A stretch of DNA of 64,000 nt from Salirhabdus sp. Marseille-P4669 (GTDB lineage: Bacteria > Bacillota > Bacilli > Bacillales > Alkalibacillaceae), in contig NZ_OEQK01000003.1 of the NCBI RefSeq assembly GCF_900240405.1, positions 248,001-312,000 of the forward strand. The letters are read 5' to 3'. The translations under genes were made by a program, and so were the position numbers. Of the stretch, positions 1 to 9,699 are shown one piece after another. How positions within the stretch are numbered: the stretch's first letter is position 1; the number at the start of each line of letters is the position of its first letter. The notes under the pieces were generated by a model. The model did no database searches and had not been told where the DNA came from. It saw only the letters and a list, made by a program, of their open reading frames with translations.

Positions 1-446
1 ACCTTCGGAATTGGACGAAGCCCCCAATCCGACTTATCCATTTCCCCACCAAATACTCGATTATCCGCTACTACACCGATCAAATCCCCATCATTATTAT
101 ATGTCCACCCATGATATGGACAGGTAAATGCCTTTTTGTTTCCCCTGTCAGCTGTACAAAGTTGGGTTCCGCGATGAGAGCATGAGTTTAAAAAGGCTTT
201 TATTTCCCCATTATTGTTCCGAACTAATAAGACCGGATCTCGTCCTAGCCACCTCGTTACGTAATCCCCATTATGTTTCAGTTCTGTTTCATGACCAAGA
301 AACTGCCAGGTCCGCTCAAAAATATTTTCCATCTCTAATTGATAAATATCTGGGTCGGTAATAACCCATTGGGGTAATAGACCTTGAGACATTTTTTCCT
401 TTAATTGTAGAAACAATTTTTCATCCAACGATCGTTTTAACAACAC
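1..446 (-). CDS. Rieske aromatic ring-hydroxylating oxygenase alpha subunit, N-terminal part (runs off the left edge)
   Basis: Reading the minus strand from GTG at 446, 9 nt behind GGAGG, gives about 148 residues before the window ends. It holds a complete Rieske [2Fe-2S] motif, C89-x-H91 ... C109-x-x-H112, with the usual 17 residues between H91 and C109. This is the N-terminal domain of oxygenases that hydroxylate benzoate-, phthalate- or salicylate-type acids. The catalytic mononuclear-iron domain lies outside the window, so the substrate is unknown. The gene sits 79 nt behind dctM in the same direction, so it is probably in the TRAP transporter operon and feeds the protocatechuate pathway next door. 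A nearby ATG at 451 hits a stop after four codons, so GTG is preferred. Confidence 0.85.
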   Translation of the reverse strand, partial: MLLKRSLDEKLFLQLKEKMSQGLLPQWVITDPDIYQLEMENIFERTWQFLGHETELKHNGDYVTRWLGRDPVLLVRNNNGEIKAFLNSCSHRGTQLCTADRGNKKAFTCPYHGWTYNNDGDLIGVVADNRVFGGEMDKSDWGLRPIPK

Positions 447-525
447 GTCATGATTCCTCCTTATATTAAATGATGTTTAAAAAGCCTACCTACCGGCTTA
501 CTATAAGGGAGGAAGGCCATTTATG

Positions 526-1830
526 CTAATCAATGAAACTAGGTAAAAATGTTGCAATGTCAGGGAAGACAATTAGTAGAATGGTAAAAATTACCATTGT
601 AATAATCGCAGGTACGACCCCTTTGAAAATCTTTTCAATTGGTACATCCTTCACAACCCCACTGATGATATAAACACTTAAGCCTAATGGTGGTGTTAAC
701 ACCCCAATGTTAAGAACCATTACCATTATGATTCCAAACCACAATCCATCAAAACCTAACTGCGTTATAAGCGGATAAACAATTGGAAGGGTGAGCACCA
801 TAATCGCAATCCCTTCTAAGAACATACCTAAAATGAAGTAAACAGCTAAAATTAACATTAGAATGATATATGGCGACACATTTAACGTTCCGACTACCTC
901 TGTTAAGTATCGAGGAATTCCACTCAGCGCTAGAAATCTACCAAAAAGGTCAGCACCAATTAAAATTAAAAACAACATGACTGTTAGCCGAATCGATTCG
1001 TCTAACGATGCTAGCAAGCCTTTCCAAGTCAATCGACGCATAATTATGGTAATGACAAATGCGCCAAAAGCACCGATTGCACCCGCTTCTGTAGGTGTAA
1101 AATAGCCGAAATAGATTCCACCAATACTAATAAGAAAGATAACCATAAATGGCCAGACAACTTTCAAGGATTTAAATTTATCTAGTAATGATACTCGCTC
1201 TGTTTTTCTAGGAGCAATAGACGGATCCATTCGTACTTGTATGTTTATAAGAAGCATAAATAATAGTGTTAATATAACTCCCGGGATAATGCCGGCTATG
1301 AGTAAATGTCCTATTGGTTCATTCGTTAAAGCTCCATAAATTATTAATATGACACTAGGAGGTATGAGAATTCCTAATGTACCACCGGCGGCAACAGCTG
1401 CTGTTGAGAATGTTGTGCGATACTTATATTCATTCATTTCTGGAATCGCAATTTTTGCTAGAGTAGCAGTGGTGGCATTGGTAGAACCAGATATAGCAGC
1501 GAAAATGGAGCTTGCACCAATTGTTGCCATCGCCAACCCACCACGAAGATGCCCTATCCACTTATCAACTGCATTAAAGAGCTCTTTCCCTAATCCTGTA
1601 TTGGACATAAACATTCCCATTAGGATAAAGAGTGGAATAACACTTAAACTAAAGTTATTGGCCGTTCCAAAAGAGGAAGAGCCTAATTGTGCTAGGCCTA
1701 CTTGCCAATCTGTTAACATCGATACCCCGATGAAGCCGACTAGAAATAAAGATAGGCCAACAGAAACACCTAAAATAACAAAAACAAGCAACAAAATGAT
1801 ACCAATTACACCAATGAACTCCGGACTCAC
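526..1830 (-). CDS. dctM: TRAP transporter large permease (DctM family)
   Basis: This 434-residue hydrophobic protein has the usual DctM length and many membrane segments. Family-type stretches include GSTNATTATLAKIAIPEM near residue 115 and GILIPPSVILIIYG. DctM is the channel subunit of sodium-driven TRAP importers for carboxylic acids. The GTG start at 1830 gives VSPEFIGVIG and overlaps the dctQ stop by 2 nt. A longer in-frame start exists but would read through dctQ and adds a non-family N-terminus. It follows dctP and dctQ. Given the neighbouring pathway genes, uptake of an aromatic acid is inferred. Confidence 0.92.
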   Translation of the reverse strand: MSPEFIGVIGIILLLVFVILGVSVGLSLFLVGFIGVSMLTDWQVGLAQLGSSSFGTANNFSLSVIPLFILMGMFMSNTGLGKELFNAVDKWIGHLRGGLAMATIGASSIFAAISGSTNATTATLAKIAIPEMNEYKYRTTFSTAAVAAGGTLGILIPPSVILIIYGALTNEPIGHLLIAGIIPGVILTLLFMLLINIQVRMDPSIAPRKTERVSLLDKFKSLKVVWPFMVIFLISIGGIYFGYFTPTEAGAIGAFGAFVITIIMRRLTWKGLLASLDESIRLTVMLFLILIGADLFGRFLALSGIPRYLTEVVGTLNVSPYIILMLILAVYFILGMFLEGIAIMVLTLPIVYPLITQLGFDGLWFGIIMVMVLNIGVLTPPLGLSVYIISGVVKDVPIEKIFKGVVPAIITMVIFTILLIVFPDIATFLPSFID

Positions 1831-2381
1831 TTTTTTTGCACCACCTTTGCTAGAGATTTTATCGCATTTAGCAAATAGGTTAACATGAACAGGAATGCTC
1901 CAATCATTGCGAAAATAATAAAGATATAAAGTGGCCACCCTAAATAGCCTGTCGTTTCATTGTTTGTATGAACTCTCAAGGTATATTCATAAAGCTGCCA
2001 AGTGGTTAAGGCAAGAATCATGGTTAACACAAACGAAAATAGTGCATTAAGGAATGCAGAAAATCGAACTGGTAATTTTTTCGTTAAAAAGTCAATTTCG
2101 ATGTGATCACCTTGTAAATGTGTCATACCTAAGCTAAAGAAGATAATGATAACGAGAAAAACCCCTGTCATTTCATACGCACCTGTAATTGGATTGTCAA
2201 AAAAATTCCTTCCAATTACATCAATTGTGGTTATACACATGAGGGCAAATAAGAAAAGGTATGAAATTTTATGAGCTACGTTATTTAAGGTATAAACGAA
2301 CTTTTCAAACCTTTTTACAAAAGAAGACTCGTTGGGAGTCTCTGCTCCCAACGAAACATTTTTCTCTATTTCTTGTGACAT
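1827..2381 (-). CDS. dctQ: TRAP transporter small permease (DctQ family)
   Basis: The 184-residue protein has about four membrane helices and the DctQ pattern: a VIGRNFFDNPITGAYE stretch around residue 53 and HLQGDHIEIDFLTKKL around residue 88. DctQ pairs with DctM in the membrane part of a TRAP importer. It lies 29 nt after dctP, and its TGA overlaps the dctM GTG start, so the two subunits are translationally coupled. The start has AGAGGTGA about 9 nt upstream. Confidence 0.9.
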   Translation of the reverse strand: MSQEIEKNVSLGAETPNESSFVKRFEKFVYTLNNVAHKISYLFLFALMCITTIDVIGRNFFDNPITGAYEMTGVFLVIIIFFSLGMTHLQGDHIEIDFLTKKLPVRFSAFLNALFSFVLTMILALTTWQLYEYTLRVHTNNETTGYLGWPLYIFIIFAMIGAFLFMLTYLLNAIKSLAKVVQKK

Positions 2382-2410
2382 TCTTCTCTCACCTCTTTAC
2401 AAGAGTTTGC

Positions 2411-3457
2411 TTATTCGTTAATTAGCTCCAATGCTCTATCATAAATCTTTTGTCCGTCGATACCCATATCCTCCATTTTCTTAATCCAGTTTTCCGTAAC
2501 TACCTCAGAAGCATCTTTAAACTTCTGAAGTTCTGCATCATCAAGCTCAATAAATTCTACACCAGCTTCTTTAGAGCCTTTTTCCGCTTCTTCTTTTTGA
2601 AAATCGAATGCAGCTCCGGATTTTGCAGCCCATGGCTCACCTAAAAATTCGTCTTCAATTAATTTTTGGTCCTCCTCTGAAATTTTGTTCCAGCTATCTT
2701 TATTCATCACGACATAGAATAAACTTGTATTAAAATTACCTAATGTCACGTAATCTACTGTATCTGTTAGGTTAAAATCATAGATTGCAGCTACCGGTAA
2801 TACTCCACCATCAATAACTCCTTTTTGAAGTGCATCGTAAATTTCAGGAGCTGGAAGAGATACAGGTGTTGCCCCCCAGGATTCAATCATTTCCCCAGCT
2901 TCTACAGATGGCGTTCTAAGCTTTAGCCCTTTTACGTCTTCAAAGCTACGAACAGGCTTACCTTTCGTTATAATTGCATATGGATCGGCAGCATGAAACC
3001 ATAGAGGTTTCACATCTTTGTATTCCTCTTGAATTTCAGGAAATTCCTCATATAGCTTTTGTGCCACAACACTTAATTCCTCACCTGTACCATTTGCTAG
3101 AAATGGTAATTGCAGAACCGAATGAACCTGAAACAAACCAGCATTATAGCCTTGTAGTCCCCATCCGCCGTCCATAACTCCAGTTACGATATTATCCCAT
3201 GTTTCAGCAGGACCACCTAAAGCTCCACCTGGGAAAATTTCAAATTTTACTCTACCTTCCGTCAACTCTTCCGCCTGTTCTGCGAATGGACGCATAGACA
3301 TGGAATCCTGTACGTGTTCCGTTGAATTCATATGACCTAATTTCAATTCAACGGAATCTCCACCTTCGCCACTCGATTCCTCTGAACAAGCAGCTAATAA
3401 TAATGTGACGAAACTAAAAAATGCAATAAGAAAATACGTTTTTCTCTTCAATGCCAT
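2411..3457 (-). CDS. dctP: TRAP transporter substrate-binding lipoprotein (DctP family)
   Basis: The 348-residue protein begins with a lipoprotein signal (hydrophobic run, then LAAC with lipidated Cys24), so it is expected on the outer face of the membrane. The mature part carries the DctP fold, including KGLKLRTPSV, whose arginine usually binds the substrate carboxylate. It is first in the dctPQM operon. ATG 3457 has a G-rich binding site 7 nt upstream, while ATG 3472 has none. The substrate cannot be read from sequence. Location beside 4-hydroxybenzoate catabolic genes suggests an aromatic carboxylate. Confidence 0.9.
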   Translation of the reverse strand: MALKRKTYFLIAFFSFVTLLLAACSEESSGEGGDSVELKLGHMNSTEHVQDSMSMRPFAEQAEELTEGRVKFEIFPGGALGGPAETWDNIVTGVMDGGWGLQGYNAGLFQVHSVLQLPFLANGTGEELSVVAQKLYEEFPEIQEEYKDVKPLWFHAADPYAIITKGKPVRSFEDVKGLKLRTPSVEAGEMIESWGATPVSLPAPEIYDALQKGVIDGGVLPVAAIYDFNLTDTVDYVTLGNFNTSLFYVVMNKDSWNKISEEDQKLIEDEFLGEPWAAKSGAAFDFQKEEAEKGSKEAGVEFIELDDAELQKFKDASEVVTENWIKKMEDMGIDGQKIYDRALELINE

Positions 3458-3512
3458 CCTGAATACCCCCATTTAATTAATTTGCTTAGATAATGTGAAA
3501 ACCTCGATCCCT

Positions 3513-3526
3513 ATAAAGCGCTTTCA
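3513..3526. promoter_or_regulatory. cre-like site upstream of dctP
   Basis: Read on the minus strand this is TGAAAGCGCTTTAT, 12 of 14 positions of the ideal cre palindrome TGAAAGCGCTTTCA. It lies 56 nt upstream of dctP and downstream of the putative -10 box, where bound CcpA would block transcription. Confidence 0.6.
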
Positions 3527-3588
3527 TTTTAAATTCCAACAATTAGACAGAGAACAGTTCGACACTTCTTATTTTCTTAATTTTCACA

Positions 3589-3594
3589 ATTATA
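3589..3594 (-). promoter_or_regulatory. -10 box of a putative dctPQM promoter
   Basis: The minus strand reads TATAAT here. The hexamer 17 nt upstream (3612-3617, CAATAC) is a poor -35, as is common at activator-dependent promoters. The candidate IclR operator at 3631-3650 lies just upstream of it. Confidence 0.45.
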
Positions 3595-3630
3595 GAATAA
3601 ATTCTCTTGCAGTATTGTACAACTTACTAG

Positions 3631-3650
3631 TTTCGCTATATGCAACGAAA
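3631..3650. promoter_or_regulatory. Candidate IclR-family operator, site 1 (TRAP/Rieske operon)
   Basis: TTTCG-N10-CGAAA contains CGCTATATGCAAC. The same 13-nt core recurs upstream of praB, and a relative of it upstream of the aldehyde dehydrogenase. Its centre is about 58 nt before the inferred dctP transcription start, a usual place for an activator. Confidence 0.55.
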
Positions 3651-3677
3651 TAAAAAATTTTTAAATGTTTTTTAAGG

Positions 3678-4883
<1,206 letters not shown>

Positions 4884-4946
4884 TTATAAACTCCTTTCTA
4901 AAAAAGCTTGGGCTCTGAGCTGTAAGGATTTCCTTACAGCTCGAAA

Positions 4947-5795
4947 CTATTTCACTAATTCACTAGTTTGTTGCCCCTCGCTTATGTGTACTTTTTTTGC
5001 TTCAAAGGAAATTAACGCATTCCAGCTACCTGAGGACTGACCATCTGCATAATAGGTAGGCTCCCAATCCGCCTCGATCATACTTAATAGCATGGCAATA
5101 TGACGTCCTCCAGACTCCACTCTAGCAAACCTGGAATATTGCGGGAGCATCTCATATGCTGCTTTGTAATCCTTCTTCATAATAAACTCTACAAATTGCT
5201 TATCCATTGCATGTTCCGATACAGTAGGTTTGTTGTGTCTCCCGCGGACAAGATTATGAGAAAGTGCTCCACTTGATAAAAATACTGCTTTTTTATCACT
5301 TTTACGCAACACGTTAGCAATCACTTCTCCCCACTTATAGGTTTCCTCAAGGCTTGCTGCTAACGTTACCGATAAATTAATTACTGGAATATCTTCATTT
5401 GGAACCAAATAACGAAGTGGGACAACACTGCCATAATCCCATACATAATACGGGTCATTTACACCTTGGACGGCTAAGCCTGCCTCTTGCCCTGCTTTTA
5501 CTAGCTCCTCTCCTAGTTCAGGGTCTCCAGGCCAATAATATGGAACATTTTTAATTAAATCTGGTGCCTCTGTTGACGTTAATTTCCCTTGATGTTCTGG
5601 AGTACAATCCACATAATGGAAAAAAGTTGACGGCCAATGACAGGAAACTAACACAATCACATCTGGATTGATATCTTTCACTTTTTCAGATAATTGCTCC
5701 ATACAAACTGCCATATCTTGTTGAAATTCTGGCACCTGATCTCGATGGCATAAGCTCGGAACATGTGGAACTAACATACTTAATTCAATCGACAT
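4947..5795 (-). CDS. praA: LigB-type extradiol dioxygenase, probable protocatechuate 2,3-dioxygenase (PraA)
   Basis: The 282-residue protein belongs to the class III extradiol (LigB) family of non-haem Fe(II) ring-cleavage enzymes. Expected metal and catalytic histidines are visible in LVPHVPS (around residue 11), SCHW (around residue 53) and SSGALSHNL (around residue 177). Protocatechuate 2,3-cleavage is inferred from context: pobA directly downstream makes protocatechuate, a PraH-like decarboxylase for the expected product lies nearby, and no 4,5- or 3,4-cleavage lower pathway is present. Cleavage of catechol or another diol cannot be excluded. It is separated from praC by 87 nt holding a cre-like site. 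Confidence 0.82.
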   Translation of the reverse strand: MSIELSMLVPHVPSLCHRDQVPEFQQDMAVCMEQLSEKVKDINPDVIVLVSCHWPSTFFHYVDCTPEHQGKLTSTEAPDLIKNVPYYWPGDPELGEELVKAGQEAGLAVQGVNDPYYVWDYGSVVPLRYLVPNEDIPVINLSVTLAASLEETYKWGEVIANVLRKSDKKAVFLSSGALSHNLVRGRHNKPTVSEHAMDKQFVEFIMKKDYKAAYEMLPQYSRFARVESGGRHIAMLLSMIEADWEPTYYADGQSSGSWNALISFEAKKVHISEGQQTSELVK

Positions 5796-5863
5796 GTTAT
5801 AACCTCCTAAAAATTTTTATTTTAGAAAAGACATAAATGCGAGGTAATATTCTTCAAAGCGGG

Positions 5864-5877
5864 AGATAACGCTTTCA
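5864..5877. promoter_or_regulatory. cre-like site between praC and praA
   Basis: The minus strand reads TGAAAGCGTTATCT, matching TGWAANCGNTNWCA except at the last base. It lies inside the operon, 69 nt before praA, so it could act as a CcpA roadblock or control an internal promoter. Confidence 0.5.
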
Positions 5878-5882
5878 TTTTG

Positions 5883-6068
5883 CTATTGCTTTGACTTCGG
5901 TACTCCTCCTATCCCCCAATGGGTTTTTGGAATTTCCGTCACGAGTACTCTTACATTCTCTTTCGGTGCATGTAACGTTTCGCTAACGGTATTCGTAATA
6001 TTTTGGATAACTTCTTCTATTTTTTCTACAGGTCTACCTTCCATCATCTGTACGTGAATAATAGGCAA
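5883..6068 (-). CDS. praC: 4-oxalocrotonate tautomerase (PraC)
   Basis: Starting at TTG 6068, 8 nt behind AGGGGG, the protein is 61 residues and begins Met-Pro-Ile-Ile. After Met removal this exposes the catalytic Pro1 of the tautomerase family, and the conserved Gly-Arg follows in MMEGR at about residue 11. It isomerises 2-hydroxymuconate to 2-oxo-3-hexenedioate between the PraB and PraD steps. Longer starts would bury Pro1 and are rejected. It lies 96 nt after praD. Confidence 0.9.
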   Translation of the reverse strand: MPIIHVQMMEGRPVEKIEEVIQNITNTVSETLHAPKENVRVLVTEIPKTHWGIGGVPKSKQ

Positions 6069-6164
6069 GGAGAATCCCCCTATCAAGTTTTATTTGTTTA
6101 TAAGATCCGTTCTACTTCGCTCTTTCCATTTAGTAGATTCTTATGACGGTTGCGACAAAGTCTA

Positions 6165-6950
6165 TTAACCTACATGAAATGAAACCTCTCCAAATCCATC
6201 AAACTTACCCGAAACGACGTCCTCTTCTTCTAAACGAATAGCACTCGTAATACCACCAGATAAAATAACATCGCCTTTTCGGATTTTATCCCCTTTTTTT
6301 GCTAGCATATTTGCAAGCATCGCTAGGGAGTGAGCAGGATGACCTAATACAGCGGCACCAGCACCCAACTCTTTTAGTTCGCCATTAATCGAAAGGGTTA
6401 CACCTATTAGATCTAAATCATATGCTTCTGGCCGGTACAGCTTTGAACCAAAAACAACTCTTGAAGTAGAAGCGTTATCGGCAATCACATCTGGTAAGGT
6501 AAAATGGAATTTTTCATAACGACTATCGATAATTTCTAGTGCGGGCACTACATAGTCGGTTTTCGCTAAAATTTGAACACCTGTTACCCCAGGGCCTTCC
6601 ACATCCTCTGCCATTACAAAAGCAATCTCGGCCTCCACTTTCGGATGGATCACCTCATTTAAAGGTAGCTTCCCTCCATTCTCAATGACCATATAATCAA
6701 ACACATAACCGTAAATAGGGTCTTCAATATTCATTTGCTTCATTTTTGCCTTGCTCGTTAAGCCCATTTTCGGCCCAATTATTCGATTGCCTTCCTTAAT
6801 TTTCTTCTCTACAATTTCCTTTTGAACAAGATACGCTTCTTCAACAGTTAAATCTGCTTTATGTGTACTCGTCACTTTCTCTACTTCTCTTTTTTCCACC
6901 TCTGCTCTTACAAGATGCTCAGCGATTTCCTTAAGTAAATAGTTCGACAT
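6165..6950 (-). CDS. praD: 2-oxo-3-hexenedioate (4-oxalocrotonate) decarboxylase (PraD)
   Basis: The 261-residue protein belongs to the fumarylacetoacetase-related hydratase/decarboxylase family. Its signature stretches include KMGLTSKAKM, KVEAEIAFV and DSRYEKFHFTLPDVIADNAS, which form the Mg2+ site. It decarboxylates 4-oxalocrotonate to 2-hydroxypenta-2,4-dienoate. A paralogue lies at 8907-9683. The role split follows gene order: the copy next to the tautomerase is PraD in the Paenibacillus cluster. Two adjacent ATG codons (6953, 6950) follow AGGAGG, and the second has better spacing. Confidence 0.85.
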   Translation of the reverse strand: MSNYLLKEIAEHLVRAEVEKREVEKVTSTHKADLTVEEAYLVQKEIVEKKIKEGNRIIGPKMGLTSKAKMKQMNIEDPIYGYVFDYMVIENGGKLPLNEVIHPKVEAEIAFVMAEDVEGPGVTGVQILAKTDYVVPALEIIDSRYEKFHFTLPDVIADNASTSRVVFGSKLYRPEAYDLDLIGVTLSINGELKELGAGAAVLGHPAHSLAMLANMLAKKGDKIRKGDVILSGGITSAIRLEEEDVVSGKFDGFGEVSFHVG

Positions 6951-6962
6951 CATAATCCTCCT

Positions 6963-7988
6963 TTACACCTGTGCGTGAGCTTTTGACTTGGCAATATCAG
7001 CAGCAACATCTACGATCATGTCTTCTTGACCACCGACAACTTTTCTTTTACCTAACTCTAGTAAAATATCTCTTGAATCGATTCCAAACTTTTTCGCAGC
7101 CCGCTGCGCATGTAGTAGAAAGCTAGAGTAAACACCTGCATACCCCAACACTAGTCCATCCTTCGTGATCTCTTGAGGTTTTTCTAAAATGGGAGCTACT
7201 AAATCTTCTGCAATATCCATCATTTTGTATATATCAATCCCTGTTTTGATTCCTAGCTTATCTAACACCGCAACTAATACTTCGGTTTGTGTATTGCCTG
7301 CACCAGCTCCTAAGCAGCGAATACTACCATCTATTCTAGTAGCACCTTCTTCAATCGCAATCAGAGTGTTCGCCATCGCTAAGGATAAATTATTATGCCC
7401 GTGGAAACCTACATTTATTGTTAGTTCTTCTTTTAACGCACGAATCCGTTCTCGTACCTCTTCGGGTAATAATGCGCCTGCGGAATCTACTACGTATACG
7501 GTATCGGCCCCATAGCTCTCCATTAATTTAGCCTGCTCCACTAACTTATTCGGAGGAACCATATGCGACATCATAAGAAACCCTACCGTTTCCATTCCGA
7601 GCTCCTTTGCTAAAGCTATATGCTGTGGCGCAACATCCGCTTCTGTAACATGTGTTGCAACTCTTGCCATTTTTGCCCCAAGCTTTGCTGCCTGCTTTAA
7701 TTCGTTCATTGTCCCAATGCCAGGTAGTAATAAGACCGCAATCTTTGCATTGGTTACAACAGATGCCGCCGCTTCAATCAATTCCATTTCATTGGTAAGT
7801 GACAGACCATATTGTAACGAGGACCCTCCTAGTCCATCCCCGTGAGAAACCTCTATATAAGGTACGTTTGCTTGATCAAGCGCCTTTGCTATATTTGTCA
7901 CATGCTCGATTGTAAATTGGTGCGCAATGGCATGGCTTCCATCTCGCAATGCTACTTCTGTAATTCGGACATCTCTCTTATTTTCCAA
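6963..7988 (-). CDS. praF: 4-hydroxy-2-oxovalerate aldolase (PraF)
   Basis: The 341-residue protein is a DmpG/MhpE aldolase that splits 4-hydroxy-2-oxovalerate into pyruvate and acetaldehyde. Family motifs are ITEVALRDGSHA near the N-terminus (catalytic Arg and metal Asp), YVVDSAGALLP and GFHGHNNLSLAMAN (metal-binding His pair). It normally forms a channelling complex with the acetaldehyde dehydrogenase encoded just upstream, separated by only 15 nt. TTG 7988 is 8 nt behind GGAG, while GTG 7997 overlaps that site. Confidence 0.92.
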   Translation of the reverse strand: MENKRDVRITEVALRDGSHAIAHQFTIEHVTNIAKALDQANVPYIEVSHGDGLGGSSLQYGLSLTNEMELIEAAASVVTNAKIAVLLLPGIGTMNELKQAAKLGAKMARVATHVTEADVAPQHIALAKELGMETVGFLMMSHMVPPNKLVEQAKLMESYGADTVYVVDSAGALLPEEVRERIRALKEELTINVGFHGHNNLSLAMANTLIAIEEGATRIDGSIRCLGAGAGNTQTEVLVAVLDKLGIKTGIDIYKMMDIAEDLVAPILEKPQEITKDGLVLGYAGVYSSFLLHAQRAAKKFGIDSRDILLELGKRKVVGGQEDMIVDVAADIAKSKAHAQV

Positions 7989-8003
7989 CTTTTTCACTCC
8001 TTT

Positions 8004-8891
8004 CTATGAAATAGATGTTTTCGCTAATTTATGTTTCGCCCACTCTTCCGCAACCTTTACCGAAGCAGCTGTCATAATATCAAGATTCCCAGAGTACTTC
8101 TGTAAATAATCGCCTGCGCCTTCTACTTCTAAGAATACAGTTACTTGATTCCCATCATAAATCGGATCCTGACGTAAACGATAGCCAGGTACATAAGATT
8201 GAACACGCTTTACCATTTCTTTAATGGATAACGTAATTTCCTCTTCTTCAACATTAGCTCCCTCAACAAATGCATAGACAGTGTCTCTCATAATAATTGG
8301 CGGCTCTGCCGGGTTTAAAATAATGATTGCTTTCCCTTTTTTGGCTCCACCAATTTTTTCAATTCCTTTCGCAGTTGTTTGAGTGAATTCATCAATATTA
8401 GCTCTTGTACCAGGTCCTGCACTACGACTGGAAATCGTAGCAACAATTTCAGCATATTCTACCTGTTGAACCCGTTGGATGGCATGCACAATTGGAATGG
8501 TTGCTTGCCCACCACATGTAATTAAATTAATATTGTCTGCATTTAAATGTTCTTCAATATTCACTGGTGGTACAACAAATGGACCTACTGCAGCAGGGGT
8601 TAAATCAAGTACTTGTTTACCAATAGCTTTTAATTTCTTGGCGTGCCGAATATGTGCCTTTGCACTCGTTGCATCAAATACAATATCCGCCAAGTCTGGG
8701 TGGTTGAGAAAATCTTCTATTCCATTTGTAAACGTCTGGTACCCTAACGCTTTCGCTCGTTTTAAGCCCTCTGATTCAGGGTCGATACCAATTACAGTGG
8801 TAAGCTCTAATGTTTCGGAACGCCCAAGCTTAATCATTAAGTCTGTCCCAATGTTCCCAGAGCCAAGAATCGCAACCTTCACTTTCTCCAT
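8004..8891 (-). CDS. praG: Acetaldehyde dehydrogenase, CoA-acylating (PraG)
   Basis: The 295-residue protein oxidises acetaldehyde to acetyl-CoA with NAD+ and CoA, the last step of the meta pathway. It has the Rossmann start [16 protein letters not shown] and the active-site cysteine in [12 protein letters not shown] around residue 126. Length fits DmpF/MhpF enzymes (295-315). It lies between praE and praF and is the expected partner of the aldolase. ATG 8891 has AAGGAGG upstream. Confidence 0.93.
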   Translation of the reverse strand: MEKVKVAILGSGNIGTDLMIKLGRSETLELTTVIGIDPESEGLKRAKALGYQTFTNGIEDFLNHPDLADIVFDATSAKAHIRHAKKLKAIGKQVLDLTPAAVGPFVVPPVNIEEHLNADNINLITCGGQATIPIVHAIQRVQQVEYAEIVATISSRSAGPGTRANIDEFTQTTAKGIEKIGGAKKGKAIIILNPAEPPIIMRDTVYAFVEGANVEEEEITLSIKEMVKRVQSYVPGYRLRQDPIYDGNQVTVFLEVEGAGDYLQKYSGNLDIMTAASVKVAEEWAKHKLAKTSIS

Positions 8892-8906
8892 TATTTCCCC
8901 TCCTTA

Positions 8907-9683
8907 TTAAACGAATCTTACGGATACTTCACCTAAATGTGCAAATTTAACAGTAAATTGATCGCCTTTCTGTCCTTCAATGGCAGCAGATAGAGCACCA
9001 GATAAAATCACTTCTCCCGCGTGTAAGGCAATGTTAAATTCCGCCAATCGATTGGCAAGCCACGCAACACAGACAGCTGGGTTCCCTAATGCTGCGGCAC
9101 CAACTCCTGTATTCGCTACCTCCCCGTTTTTCATTAAAACCATCCCGATAAGCTCCAGGTCGATATCACTTACTTTGGTAGGCTTTCCACCTAATACATA
9201 CAATCCAGATGAGGCATTGTCTGCAATAGTATCTGGTAGCGTGATTTTCCAATCCTTTATTCGACTATCCACAATCTCTATAGCAGGAACAATATAATCC
9301 GTTGCCTTCAGAATATCCATCGCCGTCACATGCGGACCTTTCACATCCTCTTTTAATACAAACGCAATTTCCCCTTCTACTTTCGGTTGAAGCAATGTAC
9401 TTACTTCTACATCTGCGCCATTTTCTAATGCCATGGAATCAAGTAAGTGTCCATAATCGGGTTCATTGACACCAAGCATACTTTGCATCGCTTTTGAAGT
9501 TAATCCAATCTTTTTTCCGACTATCCGGTGACCTAAGGAAAGCTTTCTCTTTACATTTTCTAACTGAATTTGATAGGCCTCTTTTACAGATAGGGATACA
9601 GATGCAGTAATTGGGGCAATACTAGATTTAGTAGTATCTGCCTCGAATAGCGCCTCTGCAATTGTCTTCGTTTCTCCGGTCAT
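8907..9683 (-). CDS. praE: 2-hydroxypenta-2,4-dienoate hydratase (PraE)
   Basis: The 258-residue protein is the second member here of the hydratase/decarboxylase family, with KKIGLTSKAMQ, KVEGEIAFVL and DSRIKDWKITLPDTIADNAS in the same order as PraD. It hydrates 2-hydroxypenta-2,4-dienoate to 4-hydroxy-2-oxovalerate. Hydratase rather than decarboxylase is assigned from position between praB and praG. The two paralogues could be swapped, and sequence alone does not settle it. ATG 9683 has AAGGAGG upstream. Confidence 0.84.
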   Translation of the reverse strand: MTGETKTIAEALFEADTTKSSIAPITASVSLSVKEAYQIQLENVKRKLSLGHRIVGKKIGLTSKAMQSMLGVNEPDYGHLLDSMALENGADVEVSTLLQPKVEGEIAFVLKEDVKGPHVTAMDILKATDYIVPAIEIVDSRIKDWKITLPDTIADNASSGLYVLGGKPTKVSDIDLELIGMVLMKNGEVANTGVGAAALGNPAVCVAWLANRLAEFNIALHAGEVILSGALSAAIEGQKGDQFTVKFAHLGEVSVRFV

Positions 9684-9699
9684 CTTCCTCTCCTCCTTA

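Noticed and set aside
479-499. Hairpin AAGCC-N8-GGCTT with T-run between dctM and the Rieske gene
   Set aside because: The 5-bp stem is too weak to call a terminator. It might be a weak attenuator.
1349-1888. 179-residue frame antisense to dctM
   Set aside because: It is a mirror of codon bias in the real gene and has no binding site or recognisable motif.
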